A DNA stretch of 64,000 nt from Cinnamomum chago (GCA_038049695.1 CP142453.1:19410001-19474000), one strand, 5' to 3'. Shown: positions 48,601 to 60,374, counted from the first letter of the stretch. Notes: generated from the sequence alone by a model not told the origin. Numbers and translations: made by a program.

Positions 48601-51133
48601 ATTAAGAAAGAGTTTGGACAGAATATATATCTATATATATATATATATATTTATAGTGCAATAAAAATTCAACTTTTTCAAAAAAAAAATTTATTTATTT
48701 ATATTTGTAACTTGGAGGTTGTAGGTTCAAGTCATGCTACCAATAAAAATAATAATAATTAAAAAAAAAAAAACTTAGGACAAAGAATGCAGCATGTTTT
48801 CCACACCAAACTCCATTTAAGAAGATGAAGATAACTAGATGAGCATAACTTAAATTAAGTGATGAGCATAATTCATAGTGCAAACCTGGATTGTAGTTTC
48901 TTGAGCTGACCCAGCCAGTGGGTTTGGACTTCTGATGTGTGTTGGGGTTGTGGGCATTTCTGGCATTATTTGAGCTGTCCCATATCGTGGGTCGTATATG
49001 GTTTTCTTTTGAGATAGCAAATATTGTGGGCTTCTTCTTAGGGATTCCATCTCTCTTATGGGTTCTTTTGAGTTAAACCAATCTCCCCCCCCCGCCCCCC
49101 GCCCCGCCCCGCCCCAACCCCCAATCCTTCTCCCTCCCAAAAAAGAAAAAACCCTTTTATCTCCCTTTTAACTTCTTTCTTGGCTCCCCTTCTTTGTGCT
49201 GGTTGCAGGTCATAATACAATCTTCGTTCCAAAAGGAATTTAAAAAGAAAGTCTCAAGAAATAAGCCACCATTGATTTTCCAATGCCATCGTTGATTGTC
49301 TCCGAACCCATTATTAGGATAGCCAGTAGTCAAATGAGAAAAATGTACATTGATATCATGATGCAATGGAGTCAACAAAGGATATGGTCCAACAACAGGG
49401 CTCATATAATGCAAACCACTATCCTATTGTTAAATGGAGGCCTTGATAGCACAAGAAGCACCTGTTGAATTATGAACAATCAGACCTTGAGCAGTTGAAA
49501 TTAAATCTTTGCGGACCACACAGCAACTCAAGAACTCAAGGCTGATTCTTTTTCGACTTCAGGAGAAGCAATGGAGCCCAAAGTATAGGTTCTACCTAAT
49601 GAGAACAAACAAGGATTCCTAACTACCAAACATGGGCCTACATAAAGACCATTGTCCACGTGAACCATTACCTTGTGGTGCCACATGTCCAAGCATCCCT
49701 ACAAATAGTCAGGTACTTCTATTTTTTGCTGGAGTAATGTTAGAAATTCTCAAGCCCAAATCCTTTTTTTTCTCAAAGATGGGCATAAGCCATGTGCCAA
49801 ATAGTATTCAAATGATTCGAATGACATGAAATTAGGTGCATTAAATGTCGTTTAATTTCTTGAAAAATGAGCTTGACATTATGTTGTTCTAACAAAGATT
49901 GAAGAAGTTAATGCACATTCCCCGATGGGTGAATCCTAATGCCAAGCTTTAAGAAACTCATTCCCAAATATAAGTCAGAGTTAATAAGAGTTTGTTAAGA
50001 TGAGTTATAATGGATTTGTTATGGCATTTCAAAAAAAATTCACTGAAGCATTATGATCTAGAAGTTTTAGATTTACAGTCATTGGATTTGAAAGGAAAGT
50101 GGTTAGCAATCAGAATACATCCAAAAGTAGGACAGTGACTCACCGAGTATATAAATGATGTATTCATGCCATTTTACAGACTACTGTGAACAAAATTTAG
50201 TTCTCTCACAAGTTTGGTGATGAATCAATCCTTTCCCTCCTTTGGCACTGAAAATATTCTCAACCCCTTCAATGCTGACTCTGAACTCTGAAGACTTGTC
50301 GAAGATTCTGTGCTAACTCACATCTACGACAACATGATCTTACATCATTAACTCTAAGGGCCGCCAAACAGATACTACAAAGCTAATACTGATAAGGTCA
50401 CTGCCTGCTCTTTAGAACCGTGAAAATGCATACACATTTGTAGCGGAAACTTAAGGTAGGGCATTCACAAATGTTCCCAAGATCAGAAGGCAAATAGTGG
50501 AACTCCCATAACCGTGATATCTCCAGTTGCACCCCACAATAATGCACCAGTGAGAAAACTGCTTCAGTAATCTCTTTTAAGTTTTAACTCATAGTCATCC
50601 AAGAAAAGAATAATGTCCTCATTCACTGTAACTGAAATGAGATAGCACCATTTATCCAGAATCCATATGATGTATAAGGTAAACACTAAAAACAAATGTA
50701 ATCAGTTACCAATCATCCTACTGGAATGAACAATGATGGTAAATAATAAGTGACACAACAATTCATTCCTATGCCACAAATCCTACGCATAGGACAAGTA
50801 ATTATGACCAGAATTTGGTTTCAGTTACATATGACATGCTTGATAATTCCCCAAGCTTACCACAAGCTCATTAAATTAATTCACTGGAAGAAACAGGAAC
50901 AATAGCATATTTCTAAGGATGTAGTGAGTTTGAGAAACCTGAACAAAAAAAAAAGGGCTTCTCTAATCCTTCTCATGTTATGAGAATGGCTACATTATAA
51001 ATCAAAATCTCTTGTAAACTTAAGCATCGGCTGAAAATAAAACCCCAGAATCAATCACTTTCACTTGTAATGAAAATTCAAATCCACTGAAAAGAACCCC
51101 AGAATCAAAATTACAACAGCAGGAAATCCTACC
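45643..51133. other. gene-poor intergenic DNA
   Basis: No gene is seen in 5.5 kb. Visible structure: a (CT)n run near 47690-47702, (TA)n near 48630-48655, the CCCCG-rich block at 49085-49120, and 48000-48340, which looks LTR-like on base composition only. Short open frames show no domains. Confidence 0.5.
49085..49122 (-). repeat. G-rich tract, quadruplex-forming candidate
   Basis: A run of C blocks on the plus strand (units CCCCG and CCCCCCG) gives at least five adjacent G-tracts of four or more on the minus strand, separated by single C or TT. This meets the usual G-quadruplex pattern. Confidence 0.75.
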
Positions 51134-51724
51134 TCATTCCATCACTACTTTGGCGCCGACTTCCTTCATCTTCTCCACAATCTTCTGCGCTTCCTCCTTC
51201 GTCACGCCCTTCTTCAGCAGCGCAGGCGCCTTCTCCACCAATTCCTTTGCTTCCTTGAGCCCCAAATCAGTGAAAGTCCTAACTTCCTTAATGATCTTGA
51301 TCTTCGACGCCGCATCGAAACTCTCCAGCTTCAAATCAAAAGCCGTCTTCTCGGCCTTCTCCTCTACCTTGGCTCCGCCCTTTCCGGCGGCGCCCCTCCC
51401 CAACCCACCGGCGCTCATTCCGGGCATCATGACTGCCATGATCGGCATCTCGCCTACGTCGAACCTCTGCCGGAGGAGCTCGGTGAGATCGGAGACTTCG
51501 AGCAAGGTGAGGCCGGAGATCTCGTCGACGATCACAGAGACTGCATCGGTCGGAGCCGGCTTCGATTCTTGGGCGGCGGTGGAGAATCCATGGGTGGAGA
51601 CCGATTGATCGGGCGGGATTCGGTGTTTGGGAGGTGAAATGAGGTTGAGGTGGTGGAGGGGTTTTGGAGATGTGTTAGGGTTTTTGGAAGCGATTGAGAG
51701 GATGGAGAAGAAATGTCTTCTCAT
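51134..51724 (-). CDS. mitochondrial large-subunit ribosomal protein bL12m (L7/L12)
   Basis: An intronless frame of 196 residues from ATG 51722-51724. The first 50 or so residues are rich in Ser, His, Pro and basic residues with hardly any acidic ones (MRRHFFSILSIASKNP), as in a mitochondrial targeting peptide. An N-terminal dimerisation helix follows (LTLLEVSDLTELLRQRF, 72-88), then a Gly/Ala-rich hinge (101-118). The L12 C-terminal domain (126-196) includes EKTAFDLKL, IKIIKEVR, LGLKEAKELVE and KEEAQKIVEKMKEVGAKV. L12 forms the ribosomal stalk that recruits translation GTPases. The frame is intact. Its upstream region is short, because a 9-kb Mutator-like element begins 182 bp from the start codon. 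Confidence 0.95.
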   Translation of the reverse strand: MRRHFFSILSIASKNPNTSPKPLHHLNLISPPKHRIPPDQSVSTHGFSTAAQESKPAPTDAVSVIVDEISGLTLLEVSDLTELLRQRFDVGEMPIMAVMMPGMSAGGLGRGAAGKGGAKVEEKAEKTAFDLKLESFDAASKIKIIKEVRTFTDLGLKEAKELVEKAPALLKKGVTKEEAQKIVEKMKEVGAKVVME

Positions 51725-51885
51725 GGTATCTGGATTGGAATTGGGTTTTCTTCTTCTCTTTTTTATAGCTTTGATCTGATCATTCTCTGGTTTTTTTTAT
51801 GAAATTCTAGAAATGGAGGGAGCCATGTTGATTTCTCTTTCTTCTTTCATTTCTTTGTTGATCTTGGAGTGGAAAGAGCAGACAT

Positions 51886-51894
51886 AAACCCTAG
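51886..51894 (-). promoter_or_regulatory. telo-box upstream of bL12m
   Basis: AAACCCTAG lies about 165 bp upstream of the bL12m start codon. Telo-boxes are common in ribosomal-protein promoters of plants. The 9-bp target duplication of the neighbouring MULE begins only a few bases away. Confidence 0.5.
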
Positions 51895-52291
51895 TAGGAG
51901 TTTGAGAAATTCTATTCGCACCCATCGGAAGTGATGAATACACCCACAACTTAAATATTTTTTTAATTACTAAAATGCCCTCGGGCGAAAGGACGAAATT
52001 GCCCTTACCATCAACATCTGTCTTCCTCCTTTGGTTCACCAGCAGAGTCTCCAGTCTCTTCTTCTTCTACTTCTTCTTCTTCTTCTTCTTCTTCTCCTCT
52101 TCCTATTCCTTTATCCATTCCCTTCTCACTGCACCTCTGCACTCCTTCTTCCTCATTGATTTTCATCTCCTTCATCATTATTTCTTCTAACTCTTTTTAA
52201 TATATCATCAAGTCACCTCCATTTATTGAACGAACTTGGAAGTACAATTATCCCTACACCACATTGTGTATTTAAAGTAGGCATTTGCAAT

Positions 52292-55212
52292 ATGGACAAG
52301 CAGTTGACGATCTACGAAAATGAGGTATATACATTTTGACTTCATTTCGTTCGTTTTTTTTTTTGTTTTCTCGCGTCCTGCACGGCATTCTATATACCGT
52401 GCAAAATTATTATACACGGCGTATATATACCGTGCAAAATTATTCTGCACGGCCTATATATACAGTGCAAAATTATTCTGAACTGCCTATATATACCGTG
52501 CAATATAATTTTGCACCGCCTATATAAACCGTGCAGAATAATTTTGCACCGCCTATATAAACCGTGCAAAATTAATAAATGAGTGTGCAGTGCTAATCTA
52601 AAAATTTGTGATTTGCAGGAGGTTGAATCAACCGGTGCCAGTGAGTGCCTTTTGGATTTTACAAATGTCTTCACCACTGACATGATATTCAGAAGTCGAG
52701 AGGGCCTAATCCAATGGACAAGGGATGTTGGAAAGAAACATGGCTTGGTAATTGTAATCAAGACTTCGGATGCTGGTGGAGATGGACGGAAGCCGAGAGT
52801 CATTTTTTCTTGTGAGAGAAGTGGTAGTTACAGGAGTCCATCGAAGGTATTCGAGAAGAGAAATCCTAAGAAGGCAACGGGAACGAAGAAGTGTAGTTGC
52901 CCTTTTGCTTTGAAGGGTCGAAAGTTGGCAACTGACGACGATTGGATGTTAACAGTGGTTTGTGAGGTGCACAATCATCCAAACGCACAGCATTTAGAGG
53001 GGCACTCGTTTGCTGGGAGGCTTTCTGTGGAAGAAATCAACGTTTTGATTGATATGTCTAATAGTTTGGTGAAACCGAGGAACATCCTTCGAACATTGCA
53101 GGAAAGGGATGTGCACAACACCACTACAATTAAGAGTATCTACAATGCTCGCCAGAAGTTTAGGGTGACAGAGATGGCCGGTCGATCACAAATACAGCAA
53201 CTCATGAGGCATTTGGAAGAGAACAACTACATTGAGTATCACACTAGCAACGATGCTACAGATGTTATCATGAACCTATTCTGGGCACATCCATCATCTA
53301 TTCAGTTATTACGTGCATTTCTAGAAGTTTTGATAATGGATTCCACATACAAGACTAATAGATATTGACTTCCCTTGCTTGAGATTGTTGGTGTCACATC
53401 TACTCAATTGACGTTCTCCGTTGCTTTTGTGTACCTTGAATCAGAGAGGGATGCCAATTATAGATGGGTTTTGGAGAGGCTTAAGGAATTAATGGATGGA
53501 TGCATCACGACCCGTGTGATTGTCACAGACAAAGAGTTAGCGCTGATGAATGCAATAAATGTTATTTTTCCGAATGCAGCAAACTTATTATGCAGGTGGC
53601 ATATTTCTAGGAACATCTTGGCAAATTGCAAGAAGTGTTTTGAGACCAACGACAGATGGGTTGCATTTATCTCTTGTTGGAACACGTTGGTAGTCTCTCC
53701 AACTGAAAGCGACTACACGCAAATGCTAAGTGCTTTGGAACGGAATTACTGCGGGTATCCACATGCTGTTGATTATGTGAAGACCTCATGGTTGAATAAG
53801 CATAAGGAGCAATTTGTGGCTGCATGGACGGATCGGCATATGTACTTTGGGAACGTCACTACTAACAGAGCTGAGAGTGCACATGCAAAATTAAAGAGAC
53901 ACCTATGCACATCGAGCTGTAGCTTTGATTCGTCCTGACAGGTTATACATGCCTTGCTAGAGTTGCTTTTTACAGAAATAAAGGCTTCTTTTGAAAAGAG
54001 TTTGAACACCGTGCAACATAAGTTCAAACCGGCATTGTTTCGTGAATTGAGAGGATTTCTATCAAGGAATGCTTTGGATATAGTGTTAAATGAGTCGTTA
54101 AGGGCTAGTGATATTGGTCCAGATTCTACATCATGTGGGTGCGTAATCCGACGGACTCATGGTTTGCCATGTGCACATGAAATTGCCGAGTACATAAGGG
54201 AAGGTTCTCATATACCACTGAGTAGTATCCACCACTATTGGCGGAAGCTTAATTTAGAAGCCACTATGGTGAACGAAGCCCTTGAGTTGACCACAACTTC
54301 AGAGTTCGAGTTGATCACTAAGAGATTTCAAAGTAGTGATCAGAAGGGTAAAATACAAATTTTAAGAAAACTTAGAGAACTCGGTTGTCCTTCATCTACT
54401 TCTCTTATCGAACCAGACGTAAAATTGAATACCCGCGGTCGGTCATCATCGAAAAGAAAGAAGTTGGATAGATCTACGCGTCGGGAACCATCTAATTTTG
54501 AATACTCACTGTCGATAAAAGATAGCGTTCCAGGTAGATTAAGCAATACAGTTGCAACGAAGAATAAGGAGAAAATGACTGTCCGTCGCACTCGGTCATG
54601 TACGTTTCTGCATTTGCTTCCTCAGTCTTTGGACCCCTATATCCACACTATTAAGGATGTTGCAGCTGATGGTAACTGTGGATTCAGAGCGATAGCTGGT
54701 CTCCTAGGAATGGGCGAGGATAAATAGATGCAGGTTAGAATGGATTTGAGCAATGAATTGCAGAGGTATCAAAATTATTATGCACTGGTCTATGGAGGAG
54801 AGGACAGGGTTGGGGAGCTGTATTACGCATTGTGTTACTTTGAAAGCAATCTTTCATTTGATCGATGGATGACAATGCCGGACATGGTCACTTAATATCT
54901 TCATATTATAACGTTGTATTGGTCCTTCTTTCACTGCAGCAGTGCCTTACTTTCTTGCCTTTGAGATCATCCCCGATTCCATCAAGTTCTCACAAAGTGC
55001 TCGCGGTTGATTTCGTCAATGGAAACCATTTTGTTCAGGTCTTCATGAAACCCGAATCACCCATGCCTCCCATTGCTACAAATTGGCATAGACACCACCA
55101 TCCTGAAGCAGACGGATGGCAAATCCCATATGCAAAGAGCATCGAGCAATTCAAAGAATTGATTGGAAACAGTGTCGCAATGCAGGAGTTGGTCAATCTT
55201 GACAGCGATTGA
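52292..55212 (+). pseudogene. MULE transposase with SWIM finger and OTU-like protease domain, broken
   Basis: Exon 1 (52292-52324, MDKQLTIYENE) joins exon 2 from 52619 across a 294-bp GT-AG intron. Order of domains: a FAR1-like zinc cluster (CERSG, CSCPFALKG, HNHP), a MULE DDE core (first Asp in IMDSTYKTNRY, second in VTDKELALMNA with CRWH, Glu in NRAESAHAKLK), a SWIM finger (CGCVIRRTHGLPCAHEI), a basic linker, and an OTU domain with the nucleophile region DGNCGFRAIA and a later NGNHFVQV. Stops interrupt one continuous frame at 53366-53368 (TGA, expected Arg), 53936-53938 (TGA, expected Trp) and 54725-54727 (TAG, expected Trp). One base is missing near 54885, after which the OTU domain continues in another frame to 55212. 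It cannot make a full protein. Confidence 0.9.
52381..52570. repeat. palindromic minisatellite array, left subterminal
   Basis: Five or so units of about 35 bp. Each pairs a GCACGGC-like half with a CCGTGCA-like half around TATATA, separated by AAAATTATTCT. The array lies in the transposase intron, about 475-665 bp from the left end of the MULE. Confidence 0.85.
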
Positions 55213-55354
55213 TTATGTGTACTATCCATTTGATGTAAACAAACATATTACCTATTTTGTATTGGATGGCCAATGAATTCGATCAGGTCTTTATGTGTTT
55301 ATATTGTGTATTAATTCATTAATAATATTCCAAAGAATGTATTACTTCATTAAC

Positions 55355-55518
55355 AACTGCTCGGTTAAACATGGCTGGGCAAATTTGTTCTACACGGCGA
55401 ATATGTTCCGTGAAAATGGATAATGCACGGCATAAAGTTGCCGTGCATAAACTATTTGCACATTAATAAAGTGTCGTGCACACACTATTTGCTCGGAACA
55501 TGGTGGTCGTGCAGTGTA
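55355..55518. repeat. palindromic minisatellite array, intergenic in the MULE
   Basis: Diverged units of the same kind (TGCTCGG, ACACGGCGAATATGTTCCGT, GCACGGCATAAAGTTGCCGT) lie between the 3' ends of the two convergent MULE genes. Confidence 0.75.
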
Positions 55519-57599
55519 TTTTAGCAAATATTCGGACAGAAACACATAACATACATATCCATATAAGGCCCATACAAGTTCAAACATAAAAAAGTGTATC
55601 CTCAAAACATCCATTAAAAAAATGGATACATCCAAAAAATCAGGTAATCCATCCATACATATCCAAAAAATTCCTTAAATCCCAAAAATGGATAAACCCA
55701 TCCATACATCCTCTAAAGTGTATGCTTTAATTTCCCATCCATAAAGACTTAACAAAAGAATAAGACAAAAAAAAAAAAAAAACCTCATGCCATCATGGAT
55801 CTGTACGTCGTCGGTATGTCACCGGCAAGCCATCCAGGATCTCGAGGGTGGTTTGGACTGCCCGGTAATAGAAATCTGCAGGCTGTTCCATTCGTGCAAT
55901 CGTAGCGCGGAGATGGTCCCTCGCCCGAGTGATCTGTAAGAAACAATTAACTGTGTCAATACCTAAGATAAGTATAACAAATGGATGCATAATGTTTCGA
56001 TAAAGTACAAACACTCACCACTCTTGGAGTCGGGTCAGCTACACCCTCATTAGGGTGATAGTGGGAATGACGTTGGGGGTTCTGTACTCGAGGGTGTGAA
56101 ATCCTAGAAAACCACTCGAGGTAGTCGGGTGAGCACTCCCATGCATGTTGCGCTCGATGGCCGCGGTGCGCTAAGGACAATACATGATCCTTCCAAGTAA
56201 CCCAGTACTGGTCTAGAAATCTGTAAGAGACCCTGTATTGTCCAGCAGTAGATCCCCGAGACGCACAAATGGGGGCGAGCGGTGCGGGTGGGATGGTCTG
56301 TACATATCCAAACTGTCGGAGAACCCTATGTAGATGGTAGGGTTCAATGACATCTAGCGCTCTCAAGCAACCACAGAAGAAAGATATCTGATGGAATGGA
56401 TGATGAGCCCTGACACCAGTATATGGATCCCACTGGACCTGTGGCAAGTAAATGAAAGAGCTCATTATTATAATAAAAATTTGTTCATTGAAAAAAAGTG
56501 CAACATTATACCAAGGACCCCATATGGGTGCTCACCTGACTCGGATGTAGGTCATCCAGCCTCTCACGCAACAGTTTTATGTTCTCCCTCGCAATCCCAG
56601 AATCCTGTCCAGCATTCCAGCGGCTCGCTTGAGGCATACCAGCGGTATATCCCCACTGCGCAGGAGGACGGGTAAATGGGAAGTGCTCGTACACCCAAGA
56701 CTGCAAAAGATACCAATTATTAATTATACAATTTAAAGGATCAATTACGATGGAACATGTATATGTATATGTATTACCTTGAGCAGTGTCAGATATCCAG
56801 CAATCTGTCGCACGTCTGCCCTCGTGGCGGTCCCCAATTGGCGATAAAGATATGCAAGTGCGGCATCCCCCCATGCATAACGACGGACCCGTGGCAAGTC
56901 CATCAGTAAATGTAGGTAGGCAATGGGGACTCGAGTGACTGACTTATCGGAGAAGAGTGTGCAGCCTAACAAATACAGAAGATAGCCTCTAGCTGCACAC
57001 TCTACCTGCTCAACAGACGACGCAGGACTCACCTCGCCGCACACCCGTTTGATCCAGGCCATCCTCACTACCCCACCACGAGCTACTCTCAACTCAGCTG
57101 ACGCAGATGCCCTATCCACGCCCAGTCCACGCTCAAGTAAATCTACTTGATCAGTAAATCCCATACTAGTCGATGCGTGGACAGGCAGTCCCGTTACTGG
57201 GATGCCGAGGAGAGTACCCACATCATCTAAGGTGATCGTCATCTCACCAAATGGCATGTGGAATGTATTTGTCTCGGGCTGCCACCTCTCTACAAAGCTG
57301 GATACCAGAGGGCTGGAGATATATCGGTAAGAAAAACGCTTCAAATCTGCCAATCCAGACTCTTCTATAATAGCATAAAACCGAGGAACATGGATATCGG
57401 CCCCATCCCCGGGCAAAGGTATGTACCAATCATTCAGCCCTCGCCAATGATTGATACACTTGAGTGCCTCACGTTCCTGCACATTACAAGTATAAATCTT
57501 CATTAATATCTGTTATTATAGACTTCAACACATCTTATTTGAAAAACGAATAATTAAAACATTAAAAAAGGCAATTGTACCTCCCCGTCCCATATGGAC

Positions 57600-59800
57600 T
57601 GTAAGTCCATGGGGATCCGAACCCTAGAGCGGGGGGGGGGGGGTGAATAGGGTGAGCTCCAATTATGACCAATTTTAACAAATTTAACTTCTTTAAAACA
57701 AACTAGTCACAAGTGATGATTAATCATACAAGATGCGGAAGCTAACAAAAGAATCACCACAAAGCAATCACCATCACACAAGGATTTATAGTGGTTCGGC
57801 CTCAATGCCTACATCCACTACCGGCTTGTGAACCAACAGCCCACCGGATTTCCACTATTTATGCTTTTCAATAGGCTAAGCAATAACCTTTACAATATGC
57901 TTTCCAAGGCTAAGCAATAACCTTACATTGATGTTTTTCAAGGCTTAACATCAACATATACATTATGCTTTTATAGGCTAAGCAATAACCTCTTCAACCA
58001 TAGGTTGGTTATCTCACCAAGTTAGTGTCTAACATACACTTGATGGAGATTCTATTTAGCTCATTACAATGCCTCTTAAATAGGCGGATATGGAAGTGTA
58101 AAACTAATACACACTCACACTATGAATGCAAAGATGAAAGTACATGAAGTGTGTGTGTGTGATGTCCTCAATCATTTTGAAAATGAAAGCTCATAAAAGT
58201 AAACCTAAGGCTTTTGAAAGTTTTAGCTCAAAAACATTTATGATTGAGGATGTAATGCAATCACATGTTAAAAGTAACAACTTGTTAACGATATCAAAGT
58301 TACACAAGTTGTATGAAATTAATTAGCTCTAAACATGTGATGCATAGGGATGTCAATCAAATCAACATGAAGCTCAAAACATAAAAATAGATTTGATTGA
58401 AAAGAGGGGACAAATCATATGTAATTACAAATACAACTTGAAAGTGATTTACCAATCAAAGCAAAGTAAGTTGTGAACTTTAAAACAAAGTTACATATGA
58501 TTTGTAAACATGTTGAATCCAAAACATAAGATACATTTGAAAGAGATTTTCTTATGATGGAAAAACAACAACCAAAGATTCAACAAAGTATATGAATCAT
58601 GTTACATATTTCATTAACATGATCTACTTAGATTTACCAAAGATAAAGTACTACTTTGATTGAATCAATGGTGATGCATCCAAAACAATAGATCAATTCA
58701 AAATATAGAACATGCTAAGGATACAACACATCGTAGTTTATCATGTTACTAAAGATTTACCTAAGATAAAACAAAACATGAAAACATATGATTTGTAAAG
58801 AAGTTGAGTCCAAAACATAAGATAGTTTTGAAAGTGATTTTCTTATGATGGAAAACAACAACCAAAGATTCAACCAAGTATAGGAATCATGTTACATATA
58901 ATTTCAAAGGTTCTTTCATTAACATGATCTACTTAGATTTACCAAGATTAAGTACTACTTGAATTGAATCATATGGTGTTGTATCCAAAACAATAAATCA
59001 ACTCAAAACATAAAACATGTTAAGGACACAACACAAACATAGTTTAACATGCTAGAAATGATTTACCAAAAATAAAACAAAGCATGAAAACATATGATTA
59101 AGGAAAGTAAAGCCTACTTGGTGATTTAACTTCATTAATCCAAGCTTTAGCCTTCCTAATGCTCCCCTTCATCCCTTGGTTCATTTCCCTTCTATTTGCC
59201 TCAAAACCCCTCAAGGAGGGCCTTAAAATTCCCAACTTTTGGCAAAGGAAAGAACTCATTTTTATAGCCAAAAATGCCCAACGGCTAGTCCTCAGTCGAC
59301 CGGGAAGGCACAACGGTCATATTTTTTACCGTTGGCAAGTTTCAGCTCAGAAACTGCTGACTCGTCCGACAGTGTTCCCGGTCGACCGGGACACAGGTCT
59401 CGGTCGACCGGCGGCACTGCCGGGACACCCCCTTTTTGCAAAAATTCAACTTTTGCCTATTTGAAGGTATATCTTTGGGAGGATTTTTGGGCCACTAAAC
59501 CAAGTTAGAAAACATGTTTTAAATCATTCTAGGATGTTTAAAAAACATGAAACACACAAAGCCTAAAATGATTCAAAACTTTAAAACCAAAGGCTAGCTT
59601 GATTTGATAAAACTCTTTTCTAAAACAAATGCATCCAAGTTGAAAACAAAACATGCATAAATCAAAACTTTTACAACTCTTAAAAACCATGCATGTAAAA
59701 ACAAGATTTCAAGTTTATCTAAAATAATGCAAGTGTGTAAATCAAATGATGCTAGAATGATTATGCATCCATCAAATTGCAATCTACAAAATTCCTAACA
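57600..59800 (-). mobile_element. 2.2-kb LTR-type insertion (probable solo LTR) in PMD exon 1
   Basis: On the minus strand it starts TGTTAGGAATT, ends GGACTTACA, and is flanked by GTCCA on both sides (plus-strand TGGAC at 57595-57599 and 59801-59805). TG...CA ends with a 5-bp duplication are the mark of LTR retrotransposon integration. No coding domain is seen. Near the minus-strand 3' end are a TATA-like CTATAAATCC and a C-run followed by CTCTAGGG, commonly seen in plant LTRs. A segment of about 300 bp is tandemly duplicated inside (about 58500-58795 and 58795-59090), and GGTCGACCG palindromes recur at 59285-59420. A solo LTR or a non-autonomous element is equally possible. Confidence 0.85.
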
Positions 59801-59929
59801 TGGACAAGGCTACGTGTGTCCTAAAACTCATAAGGACAGATAGGTCGGCCGGACCGCCGGGGATAGGACCCTCCCTTGCCGCCGCAGCAGGAGGACTGGA
59901 TGGCTGTCCCTCCTCGAAATGGGAATCAT

Positions 59930-60115
59930 CCTCCCCTGTTGCCGCTGCAGGGAGACTGGACAGCTGTGCCTCCTCCTCAGAGGAATCATCCTCTGAAGAA
60001 CTGTCACCATGCTCTTCTCCTGGTGCCGATGCACGGGGACTGGACGGCTGTGCCTCCTCCTCTGAGGAATCATCCTCTGAAGAACTGTCAACATGCTCCT
60101 CAACCTGCTCCGGGA
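59930..60115 (-). repeat. in-frame acidic repeat in the PMD leader exon
   Basis: Two copies of a block encoding DSSSEDDSSEEEAQ, followed by Pro/Ala/Ser-rich linkers. A third, weaker copy follows. The repeat keeps the frame, so it arose or expanded while the frame was under constraint or by multiples of three. Confidence 0.75.
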
Positions 60116-60374
60116 GTGGATCCTGTTGCAGTTTTCGTCTTCGTTCAGACGCCGTTGGCCGTTGACGGCCGGCGGTCGAAGAACTCGCATGCACACCTCG
60201 GGAACGCGATCTTGAGACACCGATCTTCGTCCGAACTCTCGATGGCTCGCTAGAAGAACTGGCCCGTCCCCCTGTCATCTGTGAGCTTCCACCAATACGG
60301 CGAGCTGGTCTTCTCGGCATTTCTTCCAATCTGTTAAAAAAGAAAACCAATAAAAGAGGATATCATATTTTTTT

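Larger units (their letters stand above)
55793..60320 (-). pseudogene. plant mobile domain (PMD, MAIN-like) gene interrupted by an LTR-type insertion
   Basis: Minus-strand exons: 60320-57581 (containing the insertion 57600-59800), 57476-56778, 56700-56536, 56438-56019 and 55933-55793. All junctions are GT-AG in phase 0. Without the insertion and one target copy, exon 1 is 534 nt and the total is 652 codons. Exon 1 encodes a basic, Ser-rich leader (MPRRPARRIGGSSQ), two acidic repeats (DSSSEDDSSEEEAQ) and the PMD opening DLSVLMSFRTHVALS. Exons 2-3 hold the PMD core: WRGLNDWYIPL, FVERWQPETNTFHMPFGEMT, LDDVGTLLGIPV, GYLLYLLGCTLFSDKS and the helices around YAWGDAALAYLYRQL. Exons 4-5 encode a Trp-rich tail. 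PMD proteins such as MAIN and MAIL1 act in the nucleus in gene and transposon silencing with PP7-type phosphatases, and PMDs also occur in transposons. A splice acceptor just before the ATG suggests a 5' UTR intron. Confidence 0.88.

Noticed and set aside
52381..52570. CRISPR-like array of short palindromic repeats
   Set aside because: This is a plant nuclear genome. The units are contiguous, diverged, have no unique spacers, and lie in an intron of a transposon gene.
59784..60253. Several overlapping open frames on both strands in the Ser/Glu-rich region
   Set aside because: Only the frame leading into the PMD domain is supported. The others are shadows of a repetitive, compositionally biased sequence.
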